Source: Candidatus Cloacimonadota bacterium
GTDB lineage: Bacteria; Cloacimonadota; Cloacimonadia; Cloacimonadales; Cloacimonadaceae
Direction of reading: 5' to 3'
Length of the DNA: 46,903 nt
NCBI GenBank assembly: GCA_023228285.1
Contig: JALOBM010000009.1
Span: 1,593-48,495 of the forward strand
Shown here: positions 18,116 through 27,572 of the stretch, piece after piece
How positions within the stretch are numbered: position 1 is the first letter of the stretch
Layout of the letters: every line of letters starts with the position of its first letter
Program-made: the position numbers and the translations under genes
The notes under the pieces: model-generated
What the model saw: the letters and a program-made list of their open reading frames with translations, nothing else
The model's database searches: none
Told to the model about the DNA's origin: nothing

Positions 18116-19265
18116 TTAATCTCCTTCTTGGGGGCCGTTTCCCATGCCATACAAAGATATTGAACTGCCCCAACAGCATGGTGAAAACCAGCATAAATGT
18201 CTGAATAATCAGCCATATTGGGTAGAAACTCAGCATGCGCGCACTTATGCCAAAGTGTTTGCGGGAATACGATATCATGATCTGTTCGATCAATATCCGA
18301 TACATGAGCACTAGCAAACCAAGCTTCAGGTTGATAAAAAAGAGTATGATGCTGCCCCAATACAAGCATGCCATCGAAAACAGAATGAAGAAAAACTCCG
18401 GATTGAACTTGAGCTGATACTTCATGTTCGAAGCCCAACGGCTGCGTTGATTGATGAACTGTTTCCAACTGGATACTGGATGTGTGTGTACAAAAGATGC
18501 TGGCGAAAAGTTGAATATAATCTTATGTCCCTTACGGCGCATGAGCTGCATCAGATTTACGTCATCCCCGCTCATCAGGTGCCAGATCTTTTTGAATCCA
18601 CCCACATCTTCCCAAGCGCTTTTTCTATAGGCCAGGTTTTGCCCAATGCATGCCCAGCTTTTACCCAGCGTGTATCCTCCACCAAGCACCATATAGGTAA
18701 GCGCAAAATCCAGATGTTCGTATTTCTGCAGGATTCCTGCTTTGCTCCAAACAGGGATCAATGTGCGTGAATATCCGGCCACCATACTCACATCATCTGT
18801 GAAACAAGATACCATGCTGGAGATCCAGGAAAAGGGTACCATGCAATCGGCATCTGTAGTAAGGATGATATCTCCTTCTGCAGCCAGAATTACCTTGTTC
18901 AGAACCATTTTTTTGGGTGATACTACGCCGTCCCGCCCTACAGACTTGATGTAGCGAATATTGTGACCTTGGTTTATATATTGCTGTAAAATGGCTTCCG
19001 TTTCATCTTCGGAATCATCATCACCAAACACAATCTCGTAGAGCTCATTGGGGTAATCCTGAGATAACAGGCAAGTAAGCAGGCGAGGAAGGTTTTTGGC
19101 TTCATTACGCCCCACAACTACCACGGAGACTCTCAGCTTTTTGTGGCTCTTCTTCTGGGACAGGTTTTTCCAGCCAAAGTAGAAACGAATTACAAATACT
19201 ATGTAAGTAACCGCACCTGAAGCAACAAGCGCCAGTAACAGCCAATAGAGATACTGTGTGATCAC
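18096..19265 (-). CDS. Membrane-bound family 2 glycosyltransferase
   Basis: An N-terminal membrane segment (YLYWLLLALVASGAVTYIVF) precedes a GT-A catalytic domain: VSVVVVGRNEAKNLPRLL, the DxD-type TTDADC, a GEDx-like motif LMSGDDVNLMQ and QRSRW (the QxxRW type of processive or multi-membrane GT2 enzymes). Two or three C-terminal membrane helices follow. It probably transfers a sugar to a lipid or polysaccharide at the cytoplasmic face. A GTG at 19265, two bases after the PBP stop, is the best start; a longer reading from a TTG at 19301 would overlap the PBP by 34 bases. Context points to envelope synthesis. Confidence 0.85.
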   Translation of the reverse strand: MITQYLYWLLLALVASGAVTYIVFVIRFYFGWKNLSQKKSHKKLRVSVVVVGRNEAKNLPRLLTCLLSQDYPNELYEIVFGDDDSEDETEAILQQYINQGHNIRYIKSVGRDGVVSPKKMVLNKVILAAEGDIILTTDADCMVPFSWISSMVSCFTDDVSMVAGYSRTLIPVWSKAGILQKYEHLDFALTYMVLGGGYTLGKSWACIGQNLAYRKSAWEDVGGFKKIWHLMSGDDVNLMQLMRRKGHKIIFNFSPASFVHTHPVSSWKQFINQRSRWASNMKYQLKFNPEFFFILFSMACLYWGSIILFFINLKLGLLVLMYRILIEQIMISYSRKHFGISARMLSFYPIWLIIQTFMLVFTMLLGQFNIFVWHGKRPPRRRLNASNNI

Positions 19266-19267
19266 GA

Positions 19268-21339
19268 TTACTCGAGTTCCAAAGAATCGTTGTAACCCCA
19301 ACGAGTTGGGTAGAAGTTATACTGCAGAGTGTCATCCATAACGGGAGGAATGTTCCCTTCGATGAAGTACTCATCAATTCCGCCGCTGCTGGCCAGGAAA
19401 CCGGAACTGGGGTTAATCTTGTAACTCACAATCTTCTCCGGTTTACTAAAGCTGTATCGGGTATCATCCGAACGCGGAATCCTGCCTTTGTTATCCAGCT
19501 TGATACACTGAGTCATAATCTTTCCCCAAATCGGGGTGCAGATGGCACTTCCGGAAATAGTTGCATTATTGTCAAAACCGTTCCAGATACCGAGAGTAAA
19601 CACCGGATTGAAACCGATGAACCAGGCATCACGATGATCGTTGGAAGTACCTGTCTTACCGGCTACCTGCCAATGATAATTGTTTCTCGCAGAAGCTCCA
19701 GTACCGGATGTCGTAACGGACTGCATCATGCTGGTCATGATGTAGGCCACCTCTTCCGTGGTAACCTTACTTTTTGTGCTGAAACCCCTCTCCAGCACTT
19801 TTCCGTTCATATCTTCTACTCTTGTGATGAATACCGGGCTTACTCTGGTTCCTCCATTGGGGAATGTAGTATACGCTGATATCATATTGATGGGAGTTAC
19901 TTCATAGATCCCAGCGCAGCAGAATAATCCGTAACCTTACGATGGATACCAAACCTGTTGAAGGCATCGGTAAGTGTATCCAGACCCAGATCTATCGCTG
20001 TTTTTACAGCCCAAATGTTGTAAGAATGAGTGATGGCTGTACGCATCCGGGTATAACCATAATATTTCTTGCTATAGTTTGTTGGAGTCCATTTCTTGCC
20101 GTCACCGCCTACTAAAGATATCTCCGCATCGTTGATCACAGTAGCAGGAGTATATCCTTTTTCAACTGCTGCAGTGTAGATAAGCGGTTTTATGGAACTA
20201 CCTGGCTGGCGTTTTGCCTGAGTCATGCGATTAAACTTGCTGTGAGAAAAATTCCTGCCGCCGATCATTACTCTTACAAATCCGGTTTTATTTTCCATCA
20301 ACACCAAGCCGCCTTGAAGGTATCGTGTGTTGATATCAAAGGCGCTGGGGCTCACATCGGCCATCTTGTTTGGATAGTTGTAACGCTTTTCGATGCCGAT
20401 GAGATAATCGTTCAAGACACTATCTGCATAAACGCTAAGGTCTTGATCCAAAGTTGTATAGATGCGCAAACCACCTTCAAACAGGCGGTCTGTGCCATAT
20501 TTGTGTTCCAGGTACAGACGAATATGCTCGATGAAGTAATCAGACGAAGCTTGACGCATGGAACTACCGATCTTTCGCAAAGGACTCGATACTGCTAATT
20601 CATAATCTGTATCGCTGATCACTTTGCTTTTTAACATACGCTCCAGTATGTTGTCCCTACGCGCTTTAGCCCGTTCAGGATACTTGATGGGATTGTAGTA
20701 GTTTGGTCTTTGAATCATGCCCACCAGTGTTGCAGACTCTGCCAGACTAAGGTCTTTAGCGTGTTTGCCGTAGTAGTTGAGTGCGGCTGCTTCCACGCCG
20801 TGCAACTGCCCGCCCCAGAATATCTTATTGAAATATATCTCCAAAATCTCATCTTTACTAAATTCGCGCTCAATTCTAAAGGCCAATAGCACTTCCTTAA
20901 TCTTACGCGAGATCCGTTTATCCAGGGTCAAAAACATATTACGCGCCATCTGTTGCGTGATTGTGCTGGCTCCTTGAGAGAAATCCATTCTCACTATATC
21001 GATAACTATAGCGCGGATGTTACCGATGATATCTACACCAAAGTGCTTGTAAAAATTCTTATCTTCAGTAACTACAAGTGCGTCTATCAAATGGGGGGGC
21101 AATTCTTTCAGCGAGACCAGTTTACGCTTTTCAAAGGCAAAGAGATATACCATCTTGCCGTTTCTGTCGTACACTTCGGAACCACTGCGCATAGTGAAAT
21201 TGCGCAATTCACTTGTGGGCGGTAAACCGTCTGAATAAAACCAGACAATACCCAACAGCATACCGGTTAGTATGCAAAAACCAATTCCTACATACAGCAG
21301 GTTTTTGTGTATCTGTGTCTTAGATTTTCTTCGTTTCAT
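19268..21339 (-). pseudogene. Class A penicillin-binding protein (PBP1A type), broken by one-base frameshift
   Basis: Class A PBPs polymerise and cross-link peptidoglycan. The first reading frame (19897-21339, 480 codons) has a membrane anchor (about 14-34), the GT51 domain (EDKNFYKHFGVD, QGASTITQQMARN, EIYFNKIFWG, PNYYNP) and the start of the transpeptidase domain with GSSIKP and HSYN. The remaining transpeptidase part lies in another frame (from about 19903 down to 19268) with KTGTSN. The junction should read ALGSMEVTPINM, but the sequence gives ATGAAGTAA, one base short. The combined length of about 690 residues is normal. Everything else is well conserved, so the gene is either very recently broken or the base is missing through a sequencing or assembly error. 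It overlaps the Gx transporter gene by 20 bases. Confidence 0.9.
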
Positions 21340-21847
21340 ATCTGAGTTTCAGGTTTGGTATCCTTTCTTCAATGTAGTAGCATAAACACGCAGTTAATAT
21401 ACCACTAAACAATCCTAATAAGATCAGGATTGGTGTCAACACAAAAAGGCTGTCCTGGGTGATAATAAACCATCGCGCCAGGAACAATTGAGTCAGGTTG
21501 TGACTCACAGCGCCCAGTATGCTGATGCCGGTGACACTCAATCTGGGCCGGATCATTAGTCCTGCGCTCATACAACATACAGCTATGATTCCTCCACCTA
21601 GTGAAAGCAGCATGGCTGGGCTGATCAGAGTGAAAGTGGCGATGCCTCCCACAATTGTCTTTGCAATTGTAACCACATAAGCTTGCCATATTTTGCGATG
21701 CATTATCAAGTAGAGCATCACTATATTTGCCAATCCCAGCCGCAGGAAGGGAATCGGTAAGGCTCTTAATATCAAGTTTTCAATGATATATACCACGGAG
21801 GCTGTGGCAGTCAGAAAGCCCAAAAACACCAGTTCTTTTGTCTTCAT
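21320..21847 (-). CDS. Gx transporter family membrane protein (heptaprenyl diphosphate synthase component I-like)
   Basis: The 175-residue protein is almost entirely membrane helices (about five to six), with the small-residue and charge pattern LPIPFLRLGLANIVMLY and AKTIVGGIATFTLISPAMLLSLGGG. These are typical of the Gx/Hpre_diP_synt_I family. Members resemble ECF-type substrate-binding subunits, and some are annotated as involved in prenyl diphosphate synthesis or precursor uptake; the substrate is not known. It sits four bases after the MlaF-like ATPase and overlaps the PBP gene, so it may have an envelope-related role, but that is inference. Confidence 0.75.
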   Translation of the reverse strand: MKTKELVFLGFLTATASVVYIIENLILRALPIPFLRLGLANIVMLYLIMHRKIWQAYVVTIAKTIVGGIATFTLISPAMLLSLGGGIIAVCCMSAGLMIRPRLSVTGISILGAVSHNLTQLFLARWFIITQDSLFVLTPILILLGLFSGILTACLCYYIEERIPNLKLRYETKKI

Positions 21848-21851
21848 TTGC

Positions 21852-22568
21852 TCAAGAAAAGTATTTGCGGATTATCGAATTGTCGCTGCTCATCAAGTTC
21901 TTATAGCTATCATAATAGATCTGCTCTCCGTTGTGGATGAACAGTACTTTTTGCCCCAATTGATCGATTGTGCTGATGTCGTGAGTGATAGTGATCATGG
22001 TTGCAGTATTGTTCTTGATGATCTGAGTCATATAATACAGCGTTTCATTGGCTGTGATGGGATCCAAGCCGGAGACTGGCTCGTCGAAAATGAGGTAATC
22101 AGGTTTGTACACCAAAGCTCGGGCTATCCCAATACGCTTGCGCATCCCTCCGCTAAGCTCTGCCGGATATAGCTTCAGAGTGTGTTCCAAACCCACCAAT
22201 TGTAGGCATGCCTGCACTCTTTGCCTGATGTAGTTTTCGTCCTTTTCTCCTCGTTCATACAGAGGCAGCGCCACATTTTGAAACACAGTAAACGAATCCA
22301 GAAGAGCGGCATGTTGAAAAACCATCGCAAAACGTTTCTTGATGGAGTTCAGCTCTTCCTTGCTGCAGTTGTAGATATCGATGCCATCTATGATCACGCT
22401 GCCTGCGTCCGGGGGATAGATACCCAGCAGGCTTTTGATCAATACCGTCTTACCACTGCCACTTTTTCCCAATATCACCAGATTCTCACCAAAGGGCAAC
22501 ACAAAATCGATACCCTGCAAGATTTCTCTGCCTCCAAGACTGATTCTGAGCTCTTTAACGGCTATCAT
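21852..22568 (-). CDS. ABC transporter ATPase, MlaF-like
   Basis: The 238-residue protein is a complete ABC ATPase with Walker A GKSGSGKT, Q-loop FQHAALLDS, signature LSGGMRKRIGIARAL, Walker B LIFDEPVSGLDP and switch His ITHD. The SGGMRKR signature and SGLDP are characteristic of the MlaF/Ttg2A group that moves phospholipids between membranes. No MlaE permease or MlaD (MCE) gene is in the window, so partners must be elsewhere or the ATPase serves another permease; the next gene encodes a membrane protein of the Gx family. The ATG overlaps the vanZ stop (ATGA). Confidence 0.85.
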   Translation of the reverse strand: MIAVKELRISLGGREILQGIDFVLPFGENLVILGKSGSGKTVLIKSLLGIYPPDAGSVIIDGIDIYNCSKEELNSIKKRFAMVFQHAALLDSFTVFQNVALPLYERGEKDENYIRQRVQACLQLVGLEHTLKLYPAELSGGMRKRIGIARALVYKPDYLIFDEPVSGLDPITANETLYYMTQIIKNNTATMITITHDISTIDQLGQKVLFIHNGEQIYYDSYKNLMSSDNSIIRKYFS

Positions 22569-22927
22569 TCAACTCTCCGGCGCAGAAACAGAATAGTACC
22601 GAACCAACCGCAGAAGATACCTGTCCAATTGGCAACAAGATCGTAGAAAGATACATCCCTGCCCGGAATGAAGGCTTGATGATACTCATCAAGTGCTGCC
22701 ATTGCCAACAAAAACAGGAGTGTAATTACAAAGCGGATTTTATCTTTAAAACGTGAATCTGCATACAAGCGGTTCAGTATTGCCCATACACCATATACAA
22801 AAAAATGTGCTGCTTTATCCATCCCAATTATCTGCACTTGGGGCAATTCCCTGGCGGGAAGTGACGAAACCAGCCAAACAATACACATCCACAGGATGGA
22901 TATAGTCAGATAGCCGCGTGATTTCAT
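22565..22927 (-). CDS. VanZ family membrane protein
   Basis: The 120-residue protein has about four membrane helices and the VanZ-type signature: GMDKAAHFFVYGVWAILNR, then a later helix with DEYHQAFIPGRDVSFYDLVANWTGI. VanZ-like proteins are small inner-membrane proteins; the namesake gives low-level teicoplanin resistance, but most homologues have no assigned function. It overlaps the DUF3108-like gene and the MlaF-like gene by four bases at each end, indicating tight coupling. Confidence 0.85.
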   Translation of the reverse strand: MKSRGYLTISILWMCIVWLVSSLPARELPQVQIIGMDKAAHFFVYGVWAILNRLYADSRFKDKIRFVITLLFLLAMAALDEYHQAFIPGRDVSFYDLVANWTGIFCGWFGTILFLRRRVE

Positions 22928-23631
22928 TTACTTACGCTCATGATATCCCAGCTCATCGATGTCATATTCTTTTTCAAGTATGCCTTCAAGGGTACTCCGT
23001 TCATGGATACCCACAGGCTAAGGATGGTATCCTCATCCAGGAAGTTGAAAGTGAGCATATCGATGTAGGGAGCTTTTTCGGGGCTCAGAGCTTTAAAAGA
23101 AAAGTCATGACGGCGGGCTGTCTGCTTGCCCAAAGCAGTGGAAATCTTCTCTGTTCGCCCTTTGCTAACTCTTACGCGCCATAACCTTCCGTTACCATCC
23201 ACAGTGTAATCGCCTTCAGAATTGGGATCGCTGCTGATCTTCGCCAGAAGGCTGAATACATCGCGTGTATCTGCTTGTACTTTATAGTTATAGATCTTCC
23301 CCGTTAGCTTCTGTTTCATTTGCACACTATTCTTATTATAGACAGTAAATACTGAGTCTTCCAAACTGGATTGTTTTATGATTCTGGTATATTGCAGAGG
23401 CCGATACACATCATCATGGACGATCTTGTATTGGTTATCCAAATGCGGAAACAATGGTACTTTGATGCGGCTCTTCACTGCAATGGAGATTTCGGGATGA
23501 TAGAGTTTCATGTCGATAGTGGCAACATTCAACTTTAGAGAAGTGACTTTATACTTCAGGTGCAAGCCCCACAGACCATGCTGAAAGCTTAGTAAAATAG
23601 CTAATAGCAACAGCTTACTCGTCATCTTCAC
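22924..23631 (-). CDS. Exported DUF3108-like protein
   Basis: The 235-residue protein has a signal peptide (LLLLAILLSFQHGLWG) and a beta-rich remainder of the lipocalin or LolA-like sort found in DUF3108 proteins. The segment RLWRVRVSKGRTEKI and a C-terminal LWVSMNGVPLKAYLKK fit that family. The function is not known; it is expected in the periplasm. A GTG at 23631 has AGGTGA six bases upstream and is preferred over the ATG at 23625. It overlaps the CorC-like gene by 17 bases and vanZ by four. The family assignment is moderate; it could be another small beta-barrel fold. Confidence 0.65.
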   Translation of the reverse strand: MKMTSKLLLLAILLSFQHGLWGLHLKYKVTSLKLNVATIDMKLYHPEISIAVKSRIKVPLFPHLDNQYKIVHDDVYRPLQYTRIIKQSSLEDSVFTVYNKNSVQMKQKLTGKIYNYKVQADTRDVFSLLAKISSDPNSEGDYTVDGNGRLWRVRVSKGRTEKISTALGKQTARRHDFSFKALSPEKAPYIDMLTFNFLDEDTILSLWVSMNGVPLKAYLKKNMTSMSWDIMSVSK

Positions 23632-24871
23632 AAAACTTCACCTTGATTTGCTTGATGCTTTTCTCGTCGCTATCCATGATTTCCAATTTCATGCTTTCAT
23701 CCAAGTTGTAGATTTCTCCAACTTGTGGCACGTGATTGAACTCTGCCAGAAGGAACTCTGCCATATTATCGTACTCATCCACGGAGATATCCCGGGAAAA
23801 TTTCTGATTGAATTGCCGTACGCTATAGTTACCGCTCACCAGGAAGTTGCCGTCTTCACATTCGCTAAATTCCGGTATTTCATCTGCGTCATACTCATCC
23901 TGGATTTCTCCCACGATCTCTTCCAGAATGTCTTCCAGAGATATTATGCCGGAGGTTCCACCGTATTCGTCAACCACAACGGCGACCTGCAGTTTTTTTT
24001 GCTTAAACTGGTTCAATAGAGTCTGCACTTTCATGTTTTCAGTAATAAACCAAGCAGGACGCATCAGCTTGACTATGCTCGTTTTCTCGGGATACAGGAT
24101 AAGGTCTTTTACATAGATTATGCCCACTATATCGTCGATAGTCTCTTTATACACAGGGATGCGGGAATACCCGCTTTCTACGATCAACTGTCTTAAGTGG
24201 TCCAGACTGTCATTTTCTTCGATGGCAACAATCTTTACCCTTGGTACATAAATCTCGCTAATTTCTGCTTCTCGAAAGCGGAAAAGGCCTACCAGCATCC
24301 GTCTCTCGTGCTCTTCCAGGGATGCTGATGAAGAGTCACTTTGGATCAGGTTGTGAAAGTCCTCTTCTGTAAAGCGTTTACCGGGATTCTTTTCTCCGTG
24401 TTTGCTGGATACTATGTCGCTCAATTTCACGAATATCCACACTACAGGGCTTATGATAAACTGAATGGCTGCCACAGGATAAGCAAAAACAAGGCATAAT
24501 TCATTGGCTTTTGAAAGTGCTATCAGCTTTGGTACGATCTCACCAAAGAAGAGGATCACGATGGTCACAATGATGATCTGTAAGGTGATGACCAAAGATA
24601 AATCCCATGCTCTGGATGTGGCTATCTCATAAGCAATAATGGTGCTGAACGATGATATAGCTATGTTTACAAAGGTATTGCCCAGAAGTATTGTCACCAA
24701 CAGCTTGCGGGGTTTGGATAGAAGTTTCAGAACCAATAGCTCCCGGCGACCGCCCTTGTTTTCCAATTTCTTGAGATATATTACATTTAGCGAAAACAGT
24801 GTTGTTTCGCTTGCTGAAAAAAAGGCTGATAGGGCTAAAAGAACTACAATATAAATGATTTCGGGCATCAT
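23615..24871 (-). CDS. CNNM/CorC family protein with CBS pair
   Basis: The 418-residue protein has the standard order for this family. An N-terminal CNNM/DUF21 membrane domain has about four helices (residues 1-145; ALSAFFSASETTLFSLN near the start). Two CBS domains follow (about 205-320; VPRVKIVAIEEN, YVKDLI, VVVDEYGGTSGIISLEDILEEIVGEI), and then a C-terminal CorC_HlyC domain. Such proteins are implicated in magnesium or other divalent-cation transport, or its regulation. The gene is directly coupled to ybeY (ATGA overlap), an arrangement common in many bacteria. Confidence 0.92.
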   Translation of the reverse strand: MMPEIIYIVVLLALSAFFSASETTLFSLNVIYLKKLENKGGRRELLVLKLLSKPRKLLVTILLGNTFVNIAISSFSTIIAYEIATSRAWDLSLVITLQIIIVTIVILFFGEIVPKLIALSKANELCLVFAYPVAAIQFIISPVVWIFVKLSDIVSSKHGEKNPGKRFTEEDFHNLIQSDSSSASLEEHERRMLVGLFRFREAEISEIYVPRVKIVAIEENDSLDHLRQLIVESGYSRIPVYKETIDDIVGIIYVKDLILYPEKTSIVKLMRPAWFITENMKVQTLLNQFKQKKLQVAVVVDEYGGTSGIISLEDILEEIVGEIQDEYDADEIPEFSECEDGNFLVSGNYSVRQFNQKFSRDISVDEYDNMAEFLLAEFNHVPQVGEIYNLDESMKLEIMDSDEKSIKQIKVKFCEDDE

Positions 24872-25308
24872 AAGTCATGCCCTTTCGGAATTTGCCTTCG
24901 GTAATTATCTTCTGCGTCTTCCATTTTTTTCTTGTCCGCGGTTCGGATATGATCATAGCCGGCCAAATGTAGCAAGGCATGAATCAGAACCTGCCAAAAT
25001 TCCTCTTTATAAGTATTTTTTCCCTTTTGTAAAAATACTTGATTTGTGTCAATGATAATATCGCAATACCTGGTCTCAAGTCCCTGAAGCACTAAACTTT
25101 CTCCCACAAAACTAAGCACATCTGTAATCGTATCCATTCCCCGGTATATTCTGTTGATACGCTGCATTTCCTGGTCATTAGTGCAAAGCAGGCTTATCTC
25201 AAAAGCCACGCCCGCAGCTTCTTGAGCCAGAATTCTCCGGGCGATTGCACTTATCTGTTCCTGGCTTATGTCGGGAGGTAAGTCTCCCTGAACCTCAACG
25301 CTTGTCAT
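24868..25308 (-). CDS. ybeY: Endoribonuclease YbeY (16S rRNA maturation)
   Basis: YbeY is a zinc-dependent endoribonuclease needed for 16S rRNA 3'-end maturation and ribosome quality control. The 146-residue protein has the metal-binding motif HALLHLAGYDH, DVLSFVGES in the usual place and GDIII-like CDIIIDTNQ. Length is normal. It overlaps pgpH by 14 bases and the CorC-like gene by four, the classical pgpH-ybeY-corC cluster. The cluster usually also contains phoH, which is absent here. Confidence 0.94.
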   Translation of the reverse strand: MTSVEVQGDLPPDISQEQISAIARRILAQEAAGVAFEISLLCTNDQEMQRINRIYRGMDTITDVLSFVGESLVLQGLETRYCDIIIDTNQVFLQKGKNTYKEEFWQVLIHALLHLAGYDHIRTADKKKMEDAEDNYRRQIPKGHDL

Positions 25309-27388
25309 GTTCTTCCGGATAATCTAGCCGTTTACGATAGATGCTGCCCAAGACTGGGAGCATGGACTGTTTGATAGTGGAAAGATCTTTCATGGTAATC
25401 GGTGCTTCATCGAACTGACCTTCTCGGATCAACCGTGAGATAGTATCGTCGATTATTTTTTCGATGTCTTGTTCATTTGTGATAGTTTTGGCTTTTGTGG
25501 TGCTTTCCACGATGTCTGCAATCATCACTAGGGCGGCTTCCTTGCTTTGGGGTCGTGGTCCGGGATATTGATAGTTCTGAGTGTCAGTTGTGATATTCAT
25601 CTTTTCCGCGCGATCATAGAAGTAGCGGATAATGCTATTCCCATGGTGTTGCATGATTACATCTATCACTGGTTGAGGTATCTTATACTTCTTGGCCAGC
25701 GTGATCCCTTCCGACACATGATTTTTGATTAGCGAAGCACTTCTATCCGGGCTCATATCATCGTGAATGTCCGAGGAATCGGCATTATTCTCTGTAAAGA
25801 TCTCTGTATTGATAATCTTGCCGATATCATGGTAATAACTGCCTACTCTGGCCAATAGTGGATTTGCTCCGATTGCCTCTGCAGCGCGTTCTGCCAGATT
25901 ACCCACGATCAGGCTGTGATGATAAGTCCCCACTGCCGATGTTGCTAGTTTCTTCAACAGCGGATGATTGAAATCCAATAGTTCCAAAAGAGTCTGCTTT
26001 GTAGCCCTGTTCCATTTCTTTTCGTAATACGGAACCACCATCAAGACTCCCATAATGCTGATTGAACTGGATATCATGCTAAATCCGATATTCCGGAACA
26101 CGATGTTTATGGGATCACTCTTGTAGATCGAAATTGCCAGATTTGCTACACTGGCGCTCACTAACAAATAAAACCAGATCGAAAGGTACTCATGTTGAGC
26201 CTTTTGATGCTTGATGAATATGATTGTGGTGATCGTGCTAAGAATGAAGACCACCTGTGTAAAGGGTTCCCAATTTATAAAAGGACTGATGATCAAAGCT
26301 GAAGTAATGGCATACATGATGCCAAATTCGGCACCCATCAGAATGGCGGCAGATATCACCGTGAGTGAAAAGGGAATCAAAAGCCCATTCAGTCCTAAAA
26401 CATGATTTGTAAGAATTGCGAATAGTACCAATAAAACAAAGCCGAGATTGATGGGCAAATAGTCCGAAAATTCCCCCGCGGAATCCTTATTGAATACTCC
26501 ATAATAGTGATTTGTCAATAGTAGGATTACAAATACAAAGATCAGCAAGCCCAAGGCCAACAGCATCTGTTGTAATGCGCTTTTTTGTACGTTTCGGTTT
26601 CTATATGCAGTTTGAAGAGACTCTAGTTTTTCGATGTCGGTCTTGGCTACTCTGGCATTTTTGCGAATGATGATCTCATTCTGTAAAACCAAGCCCTCTG
26701 TTTCCGGAATCTGACTTAGCTTGCGTTGGCTCAGTTCGGCCATTAGTTCGTCATCTTTCAAGATGTTTGGCTTGAGTAGTATGCCGTGTACTTCATCGAT
26801 GAAAGAAGCTGCGTTGTTTACTGATTCCTTCAAGCGGGACTGTGCTTCTTCGATGTTGTAAAAATCACTTAAGGGTCGCCGCTCTTCAGTGTCCAGATTC
26901 CAGATGCTGATGGAGTCTCCTTGAATATCAGCATAAATTCCCTTATTGTAGATATCTGTGACTTCGCTCCGCAGTTTCTCATACACTGCGTCGATTTGTC
27001 CCTGTTGAGCAGCAAATGCCAATGCTTTAGGAGTAAGTTTGATTCCTGCTTTGTCAAACTCTTTTGCCAAGTCCTCACCGTTTGTATCCGGAAAGCGGTA
27101 AAACACAGACCAAATCTGATCTATGGCACTGAGGGCGTCAAACAGCGGTTCATCATTGATGCGGTATGGTGTCGCCAGGCTTTGCACGCTTTCTTCCTGC
27201 TCACGGCTAAGCTGTTCCGGGCTTTTCAATACCGGAAAGTCGAAGGGAGCTATCACCTCGGTATCGGCTACTTGACCTTCCCGTAGCTGGAACTCCGGGT
27301 AGTTGTAGCGTCCAACCGCAAAGATGTGATATAGCCCTACAATCACCAAGGCCGCCAAAGTTATAATCAATAAGTATTTCGAATTCAT
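25295..27388 (-). CDS. pgpH: Cyclic-di-AMP phosphodiesterase PgpH (7TM-HD)
   Basis: PgpH-type proteins hydrolyse the signal nucleotide c-di-AMP. The 697 residues have the full family architecture: one N-terminal membrane helix, a large extracytoplasmic domain (about 35-270), a seven-helix membrane block (about 275-470), and a cytoplasmic HD domain. The HD domain has YHHSLIVGNLAERAAEAIG, YYHDIGKI (near 520), NHVSEGITLA, MQHHG and MIADIVEST. The ATG overlaps the stop of an apparent upstream reading frame (ATGA). A TTGACA/TAAACA promoter-like pair lies immediately before the start. No diadenylate cyclase is in the window. Confidence 0.93.
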   Translation of the reverse strand: MNSKYLLIITLAALVIVGLYHIFAVGRYNYPEFQLREGQVADTEVIAPFDFPVLKSPEQLSREQEESVQSLATPYRINDEPLFDALSAIDQIWSVFYRFPDTNGEDLAKEFDKAGIKLTPKALAFAAQQGQIDAVYEKLRSEVTDIYNKGIYADIQGDSISIWNLDTEERRPLSDFYNIEEAQSRLKESVNNAASFIDEVHGILLKPNILKDDELMAELSQRKLSQIPETEGLVLQNEIIIRKNARVAKTDIEKLESLQTAYRNRNVQKSALQQMLLALGLLIFVFVILLLTNHYYGVFNKDSAGEFSDYLPINLGFVLLVLFAILTNHVLGLNGLLIPFSLTVISAAILMGAEFGIMYAITSALIISPFINWEPFTQVVFILSTITTIIFIKHQKAQHEYLSIWFYLLVSASVANLAISIYKSDPINIVFRNIGFSMISSSISIMGVLMVVPYYEKKWNRATKQTLLELLDFNHPLLKKLATSAVGTYHHSLIVGNLAERAAEAIGANPLLARVGSYYHDIGKIINTEIFTENNADSSDIHDDMSPDRSASLIKNHVSEGITLAKKYKIPQPVIDVIMQHHGNSIIRYFYDRAEKMNITTDTQNYQYPGPRPQSKEAALVMIADIVESTTKAKTITNEQDIEKIIDDTISRLIREGQFDEAPITMKDLSTIKQSMLPVLGSIYRKRLDYPEEHDKR

Positions 27389-27394
27389 TTTTCC

Positions 27395-27422
27395 TGTTTA
27401 GGCGTAAGCACAATATTGTCAA
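27395..27422 (-). promoter_or_regulatory. Possible pgpH promoter
   Basis: TTGACA (27417-27422) and TAAACA (27395-27400) are separated by 16 bases on the minus strand. Transcription would start about at the pgpH ATG (27388), giving a nearly leaderless message. The boxes lie within the possible upstream remnant, so chance similarity is a real alternative. Confidence 0.3.
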
Positions 27423-27502
27423 GAACCTTCTTGGCCTTGCCTTCTTCACTTCCAGACTGCAACTGCTTGTCTGACCTTTGCTCCCCCTGTTGTTTATCGG
27501 TT

Positions 27503-27572
27503 ACCGAAGTTGATATAATCCCGTTATCATCGAGTGATGACTGCTTAATCACTGCTTTATATCTGCTTCGGT
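27503..27572 (-). repeat. Dispersed palindromic element, copy 2 (longest arms)
   Basis: The core TCACTCGATGATAAC (minus strand, 27523-27537) is identical to copies 1 and 3. The arms are a 16-bp imperfect inverted repeat: ACCGAAGTTGATATAA (27503-27518) against TTATATCTGCTTCGGT (27557-27572), pairing at 14 of 16 positions. It is in the mtaB-pgpH gap. A further partial match to the core (around 27700-27722) may be a decayed copy or chance. Confidence 0.75.

Noticed and set aside
19890..19910. Programmed frameshifting in the PBP gene
   Set aside because: The site lacks a slippery heptamer and a downstream structure, and the expected residue pattern is restored by adding one base, which fits a deletion or error better.
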